Made by a program: the position numbers and the translations under genes | NCBI RefSeq assembly: GCF_052324685.1 | Contig: NC_135213.1 | Coordinates: 41,846,200 to 41,910,199 of the forward strand | Length of the DNA stretch: 64,000 nt | DNA from: Brachyhypopomus gauderio | Lineage: Eukaryota > Chordata > Actinopteri > Gymnotiformes > Hypopomidae | Direction of reading: 5' to 3' | Part shown: piece by piece, positions 58,157 to 64,000 of the stretch | Layout of the letters: every line of letters starts with the position of its first letter | How positions within the stretch are numbered: position 1 is the first letter of the stretch | Notes under the pieces: model-generated | Database searches by the model: none | Told to the model about the DNA's origin: nothing | What the model saw: only the letters and a program-made list of their open reading frames with translations

Positions 58157-58739
58157 GCAGAAGCTTTTTGAAAAGATTGACGAGCCCCCAAAAGATGCTC
58201 AAACGCTCTTTCCTTATTCACTCGCATGCTGAGCACACCCCCTACCTGAAAATAGTATTGGCACATGACTCTTACAGGTCATCCCTAGTTGATTCAAGCT
58301 GTGCTTTTTCTTTTGTAAATTCGCGTGTACACAGCAAGTTGTGTTGCATCCAATTCAATTCTCTCCACTGACCGTTCAGTCAATACCTTGATGGCGTCTG
58401 TATTGACACCTCTACTGAGACATCAAGCTGCCTCTTTGGAGCATGTTCGCTCCCAGATCAAACTGCAGTGTTGTGGTGCCAACACAGAATAATGGACCAC
58501 GTCGGACACTTTTCACTTTTGATTCTTTTTGATTCACTTTTGATGACACGCTTTTGAATACCTGATCACCTGGAATTGGTACCAGCATGAAGTTAATAGT
58601 GAGTAGACTTATGGAGATTCATTTATTTGAATTTTCTTCTCAAGCCATTTGCAACTCAGAAGCAATGACACTTGTGCACTCATCATTGAGCTTGAGGAAG
58701 TCCAAGGAATTGATCTCTATGTTACTCTCGCTCCGCCGA

Positions 58740-58821
58740 GCTGCGATGGCCGAGAGGTTAAGGCGTTGGACTTGAAATCCAATGGGGTTTCCCCGCGCAG
58801 GTTCGACTCCTGCTTGCAGCG
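58740..58821 (+). tRNA. tRNA-Ser(TGA), unit 31
   Basis: Consensus. Anticodon 58773-58775. Confidence 0.98.
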
Positions 58822-59225
58822 TGAGTGTCTTGTTGGGCGTGTGGAAAGAGAGAGTGTGCTCTCTTCCTGCTAGCCAGTTTTAAATATGCTTCTCATGCCA
58901 TTTGCAACTTTGTGCTGACAAACTTTAGCAGTCCTAACTGATCCTGAAATAGTCCCAGGAATTGAGTTACAAATGGCTGCTTCGTCGTTACAATGTGTTG
59001 GCATGGAAATGCAGTGGGGTCTCTTGCAGCGTAGAGGATTAACTTGCCTCTCTAATGTGATTTGTGATGAGACCTTATGCCACCAGTGGGGAGAGCTCGC
59101 ACTCACAGGTGCTTCATCCAAAGATCTTCATGCAACATAGCGATGTCTTGTTTCAGGTAAAAGAAAAAGTGCCACATTCTGTCATGGCCGGTCACTGGTT
59201 GCTCCGCCTTGCGCTAAAAGAGGGT

Positions 59226-59297
59226 CTCCCCGTCGGGGAATTGAACCCCGGTCTTCCGCGTGACAGGCGGAGATACTATCCACTATACTAACGAGGA
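59226..59297 (-). tRNA. tRNA-Asp(GTC), unit 31, G57A
   Basis: Same T-loop change as unit 29, at 59242. Anticodon 59262-59264 (+ strand). Confidence 0.97.
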
Positions 59298-60060
59298 CAC
59301 GTGCTGTGTCTCGCAGTGATGCTGAGTCAGGTGACGTGCACTTGTCCCCTTGATTTTAAAGTACTCTGAATCATTGTGCCTGCAAGGAGGTGGTAAAAAG
59401 AACACATTGTGGTGATATTGACTCACTGTTGCCACTCCTCTTTTACCATCGTCAGTTTGTGGACTTATGATAGGAAAAACTCAAAGAATCTTGGTGACCT
59501 ACAGGTTTGATTCATCTGCCTTCCTAGTTAAGTCATGCGAACCATTTGCTGCAAAATTGGCTTTAGCTACATTGGCAATTCATTTTGTCTTCGTATTCCA
59601 GTGCATTGTACCGAACTGCAATATCCATCTTAGATCAACTGAGATTTTGCATTTCTCTCTTTCCCACATGCAAGTTCTGAATTTCTTGGCACACATTACT
59701 GCTTTGCATCTACTAAAAGCACTCCAGAGAAAGCTTCACTTCATACCTTCATGAGGTAGGTGTCGTTTGTACTTGTAGTTTGGTGGTATTTTTGTTTTTT
59801 TTTTTGTTTGTGTGCGTTGTTTGTCTACTCTTGGAACATCCTGTGATTGGTTAGGGTAGGATTAGAGTTTAATTACGTTGGCCTCAGATTCTGGTTAATT
59901 CCAGGCTTCTTGTGCTAACCTTGTTGTTTGTTAGCTGTTGTTGGCAGTAATTAGTTGCTGCAGGTGCACTTGCCGCCATGCTCCAAGGAGTGAATTGGGG
60001 GCGGATACATTTTTTCTCCAGCTTTGTTAGTTCTTCCTCAGCCTCGCTTCTTCTTTCCTA

Positions 60061-60133
60061 GCCTCGTTAGCGCAGTAGGTAGCGCGTCAGTCTCATAATC
60101 TGAAGGTCGTGAGTTCGACCCTCACACGGGGCA
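60061..60133 (+). tRNA. Elongator tRNA-Met(CAT), unit 31
   Basis: Consensus. Anticodon 60094-60096. Confidence 0.98.
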
Positions 60134-60716
60134 GCAGAAGCTTTTTGAAAAGATTGACGAGCCCCCAAAAGATGCTCAAACGCTCTTTCCTTATTCACTC
60201 GCATGCTGAGCACACCCCCTACCTGAAAATAGTATTGGCACATGACTCTTACAGGTCATCCCTAGTTGATTCAAGCTGTGCTTTTTCTTTTGTAAATTCG
60301 CGTGTACACAGCAAGTTGTGTTGCATCCAATTCAATTCTCTCCACTGACCGTTCAGTCAATACCTTGATGGCGTCTGTATTGACACCTCTACTGAGACAT
60401 CAAGCTGCCTCTTTGGAGCATGTTCGCTCCCAGATCAAACTGCAGTGTCGTGGTGCCAACACAGAATAATGGACCACGTCGGACACTTTTCACTTTTGAT
60501 TCTTTTTGATTCACTTTTGATGACACGCTTTTGAATACCTGATCACCTGGAATTGGTACCAGCATGAAGTTAATAGTGAGTAGACTTATGGAGATTCATT
60601 TATTTGAATTTTCTTCTCAAGCCATTTGCAACTCAGAAGCAATGACACTTGTGCACTCATCATTGAGCTTGAGGAAGTCCAAGGAATTGATCTCTATGTT
60701 ACTCTCGCTCCGCCGA

Positions 60717-60798
60717 GCTGCGATGGCCGAGAGGTTAAGGCGTTGGACTTGAAATCCAATGGGGTTTCCCCGCGCAGGTTCGACTCCTGCTTGCAGCG
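60717..60798 (+). tRNA. tRNA-Ser(TGA), unit 32
   Basis: Consensus. Anticodon 60750-60752. Confidence 0.98.
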
Positions 60799-61202
60799 TG
60801 AGTGTCTTGTTGGGCGTGTGGAAAGAGAGAGTGTGCTCTCTTCCTGCTAGCCAGTTTTAAATATGCTTCTCATGCCATTTGCAACTTTGTGCTGACAAAC
60901 TTTAGCAGTCCTAACTGATCCTGAAATAGTCCCAGGAATTGAGTTACAAATGGCTGCTTCGTCGTTACAATGTGTTGGCATGGAAATGCAGTGGGGTCTC
61001 TTGCAGCGTAGAGGATTAACTTGCCTCTCTAATGTGATTTGTGATGAGACCTTATGCCACCAGTGGGGAGAGCTCGCACTCACAGGTGCTTCATCCAAAG
61101 ATCTTCATGCAACATAGCGATGTCTTGTTTCAGGTAAAAGAAAAAGTGCCACATTCTTTCATGGCCAGTCACTGGTTGCTCCGCCTTGCGCTAAAAGAGG
61201 GT

Positions 61203-61274
61203 CTCCCCGTCGGGGAATCGAACCCCGGTCTTCCGCGTGACAGGCGGAGATACTATCCACTATACTAACGAGGA
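61203..61274 (-). tRNA. tRNA-Asp(GTC), unit 32
   Basis: Consensus. Anticodon 61239-61241 (+ strand). Confidence 0.98.
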
Positions 61275-62036
61275 CACGTGCTGTGTCTCGCAGTGATGCT
61301 GAGTCAGGTGACGTGCACTTGTCCCCTTGATTTTAAAGTACTCTGAATCATTGTGCCTGCAAGGAGGTGGTAAAAAGAACACATTGTGGTGATATTGACT
61401 CACTGTTGCCACTCCTCTTTTACCATCGTCAGTTTGTGGACTTATGATAGGAAAAACTCAAAGAATCTTGGTGACCTACAGGTTTGATTCATCTGCCTTC
61501 CTAGTTAAGTCATGCAAACCATTTGCTGCAAAATTGGCTTTAGCTACATTGGCAATTCATTTTGTCTTTGTATTCCAGTGCATTGTACCGAACTGCAATA
61601 TCCATCTTAGATCAACTGAGATTTTGCATTTCTCTCTTTCCCACATGCAAGTTCTAAATTTCTTGGCACACATTACTGCTTTGCATCTACTAAAAGCACT
61701 CCAGAGAAAGCTTCACTTCATACCTTCATGAGGTAGGTGTCGTTTGTACTTGTATTTTGGTGGTATTTTTGTTTTTTTTTTGTTTGTGTGCGTTGTTTGT
61801 CTACTCTTGGAACATCCTGTGATTGGTTAGGGTAGGATTAGAGTTTAATTACGTTGGCCTCAGATTCTGGTTAATTCCAGGCTTCTTGTGCTAACCTTGT
61901 TGTTTGTTAGCTGTTGTTGGCAGTAATTAGTTGCTGCAGGTGCACTTGCCGCCATGCTCCAAGGAGTGAATTGGGGGCGGATACATTTTTTCTCCAGCTT
62001 TGTTAGTTCTTCCTCAGCCTCGCTTCTTCTTTCCTA

Positions 62037-62109
62037 GCCTCGTTAGCGCAGTAGGTAGCGCGTCAGTCTCATAATCTGAAGGTCGTGAGTTCGACCCTCA
62101 CACGGGGCA
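62037..62109 (+). tRNA. Elongator tRNA-Met(CAT), unit 32
   Basis: Consensus. Last complete Met gene in the window. Anticodon 62070-62072. Confidence 0.98.
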
Positions 62110-62692
62110 GCAGAAGCTTTTTGAAAAGATTGACGAGCCCCCAAAAGATGCTCAAACGCTCTTTCCTTATTCACTCGCATGCTGAGCACACCCCCTACCT
62201 GAAAATAGTATTGGCACATGACTCTTACAGGTCATCCCTAGTTGATTCAAGCTGTGCTTTTTCTTTTGTAAATTCGCGTGTACACAGCAAGTTGTGTTGC
62301 ATCCAATTCAATTCTCTCCACTGACCGTTCAGTCAATACCTTGATGGCGTCTGTATTGACACCTCTACTGAGACATCAAGCTGCCTCTTTGGAGCATGTT
62401 CGCTCCCAGATCAAACTGCAGTGTCGTGGTGCCAACACAGAATAATGGACCACGTCGGACACTTTTCACTTTTGATTCTTTTTGATTCACTTTTGATGAC
62501 ACGCTTTTGAATACCTGATCACCTGGAATTGGTACCAGCATGAAGTTAATAGTGAGTAGACTTATGGAGATTCATTTATTTGAATTTTCTTCTCAAGCCA
62601 TTTGCAACTCAGAAGCAATGACACTTGTGCACTCATCATTGAGCTTGAGGAAGTCCAAGGAATTGATCTCTATGTTACTCTCGCTCCGCCGA

Positions 62693-62774
62693 GCTGCGAT
62701 GGCCGAGAGGTTAAGGCGTTGGACTTGAAATCCAATGGGGTTTCCCCGCGCAGGTTCGACTCCTGCTTGCAGCG
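62693..62774 (+). tRNA. tRNA-Ser(TGA), unit 33
   Basis: Consensus. Anticodon 62726-62728. Confidence 0.98.
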
Positions 62775-63178
62775 TGAGTGTCTTGTTGGGCGTGTGGAAA
62801 GAGAGAGTGTGCTCTCTTCCTGCTAGCCAGTTTTAAATATGCTTCTCATGCCATTTGCAACTTTGTGCTGACAAACTTTAGCAGTCCTAACTGATCCTGA
62901 AATAGTCCCAGGAATTGAGTTACAAATGGCTGCTTCGTCGTTACAATGTGTTGGCATGGAAATGCAGTGGGGTCTCTTGCAGCGTAGAGGATTAACTTGC
63001 CTCTCTAATGTGATTTGTGATGAGACCTTATGCCACCAGTGGGGAGAGCTCGCACTCACAGGTGCTTCATCCAAAGATCTTCATGCAACATAGCGATGTC
63101 TTGTTTCAGGTAAAAGAAAAAGTGCCACATTCTTTCATGGCCAGTCACTGGTTGCTCCGCCTTGCGCTAAAAGAGGGT

Positions 63179-63250
63179 CTCCCCGTCGGGGAATCGAACC
63201 CCGGTCTTCCGCGTGACAGGCGGAGATACTATCCACTATACTAACGAGGA
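63179..63250 (-). tRNA. tRNA-Asp(GTC), unit 33
   Basis: Consensus. Anticodon 63215-63217 (+ strand). Confidence 0.98.
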
Positions 63251-64000
63251 CACGTGCTGTGTCTCGCAGTGATGCTGAGTCAGGTGACGTGCACTTGTCC
63301 CCTTGATTTTAAAGTACTCTGAATCATTGTGCCTGCAAGGAGGTGGTAAAAAGAACACATTGTGGTGATATTGACTCACTGTTGCCACTCCTCTTTTACC
63401 ATCGTCAGTTTGTGGACTTATGATAGGAAAAACTCAAAGAATCTTGGTGACCTACAGGTTTGATTCATCTGCCTTCCTAGTTAAGTCATGCAAACCATTT
63501 GCTGCAAAATTGGCTTTAGCTACATTGGCAATTCATTTTGTCTTTGTATTCCAGTGCATTGTACCGAACTGCAATATCCATCTTAGATCAACTGAGATTT
63601 TGCATTTCTCTCTTTCCCACATGCAAGTTCTAAATTTCTTGGCACACATTACTGCTTTGCATCTACTAAAAGCACTCCAGAGAAAGCTTCACTTCATACC
63701 TTCATGAGGTAGGTGTCGTTTGTACTTGTATTTTGGTGGTATTTTTGTTTTTTTTTTGTTTGTGTGCGTTGTTTGTCTACTCTTGGAACATCCTGTGATT
63801 GGTTAGGGTAGGATTAGAGTTTAATTACGTTGGCCTCAGATTCTGGTTAATTCCAGGCTTCTTGTGCTAACCTTGTTGTTTGTTAGCTGTTGTTGGCAGT
63901 AATTAGTTGCTGCAGGTGCACTTGCCGCCATGCTCCAAGGAGTGAATTGGGGGCGGATACATTTTTTCTCCAGCTTTGTTAGTTCTTCCTCAGCCTCGCT

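Larger units (their letters stand above)
56763..58739. repeat. Unit 30 (1977 bp), dimer half A
   Basis: CTGCCAAAC allele like unit 28. Followed by GTTGTGG (near 58470) before unit 31. Confidence 0.97.
58740..60716. repeat. Unit 31 (1977 bp), dimer half B
   Basis: Repeats the markers of unit 29: CTGACAAAC near 58916 and Asp G57A. Confidence 0.97.
60717..62692. repeat. Unit 32 (1976 bp)
   Basis: CTGACAAAC as in units 29 and 31, then GGCCAGTCAC (near 61164) and GTTCTAAATT (near 61650), which only unit 33 shares. Ten-base T-run. Confidence 0.97.
1..64000. repeat. Tandem array of a ~1.976-kb Ser-Asp-Met tRNA unit
   Basis: tRNA-Ser starts recur every 1974-1978 bp, or 1660 bp in two deleted units, from position 95 to 62693. 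All units are in the same orientation. Adjacent units differ by only a few substitutions and small indels, in spacers as well as genes. The array is cut by both window edges. Order and strand (Ser +, Asp -, Met +) never change. This is seen directly in the sequence. That the array is maintained by unequal exchange or gene conversion is inference. Confidence 0.99.
62693..64000. repeat. Unit 33, cut by the window end
   Basis: 1308 bp present. Matches unit 32 throughout. The window stops a few bases before its tRNA-Met would begin. Confidence 0.97.

Noticed and set aside
1-64000. CRISPR array, satellite without genes, or rDNA
   Set aside because: The unit is far too long and has no short direct repeats with unique spacers. 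It contains recognisable tRNA genes and no rRNA sequence.
1-64000. Bacterial or organellar tRNA cluster
   Set aside because: No encoded CCA, no operon-like spacing, genes on both strands, and Pol III-type A and B boxes and T-run stops at each gene.

Overview
The whole 64 kb window is one uninterrupted, head-to-tail tandem array of tRNA genes. The repeat unit is about 1.976 kb and carries three tRNA genes in fixed order: tRNA-Ser(TGA) on the + strand, tRNA-Asp(GTC) on the - strand and elongator tRNA-Met(CAT) on the + strand. I count 33 tRNA-Ser, 33 tRNA-Asp and 32 tRNA-Met genes (98 in all). The array runs off both ends of the window, so its true size and flanks are unknown. I see no protein-coding gene, rRNA, CRISPR or recognisable transposon. 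The many short reading frames recur only because the DNA repeats.

Organism: a eukaryote, most likely an animal. No tRNA encodes the 3' CCA, each carries internal A and B boxes, and each is followed on its own strand by a T4-T5 RNA polymerase III stop. From memory, the Met gene is almost the vertebrate elongator tRNA-Met, and Asp and Ser are close to metazoan forms. I cannot name the species. Tandem tRNA arrays are known, for example the Xenopus laevis tDNA repeat with a different gene set and the Entamoeba tRNA arrays. I do not recognise this Ser-Asp-Met unit from memory.

Layout of one unit (first full copy, 95-2072): Ser 95-176; a 404-bp convergent spacer; Asp 652-581; a 764-bp divergent spacer with a polymorphic T-run; Met 1417-1489; a 583-bp spacer to the next Ser. 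Unit length is accounted for almost entirely by T-run length (9-13), a 2-bp deletion in two units, and one 318-bp deletion in units 2 and 3.

Region by region: units 1-3 (95-5392) each have a differently mutated tRNA-Met, and units 2-3 are short forms. Units 5, 7 and 8 share a likely damaging tRNA-Asp change, with a different unit (6) between them. The start of unit pair 14-15 repeats that of pair 11-12. Units 20-26 (37007-50831) have an exact 1975-bp period and look identical apart from one base in unit 20. Units 28-31 alternate as a two-unit higher-order repeat. Units 32-33 share private changes. This patchwork fits repeated unequal exchange or gene conversion. By a hand tally, variable sites are no rarer in the tRNA genes than in the spacers.
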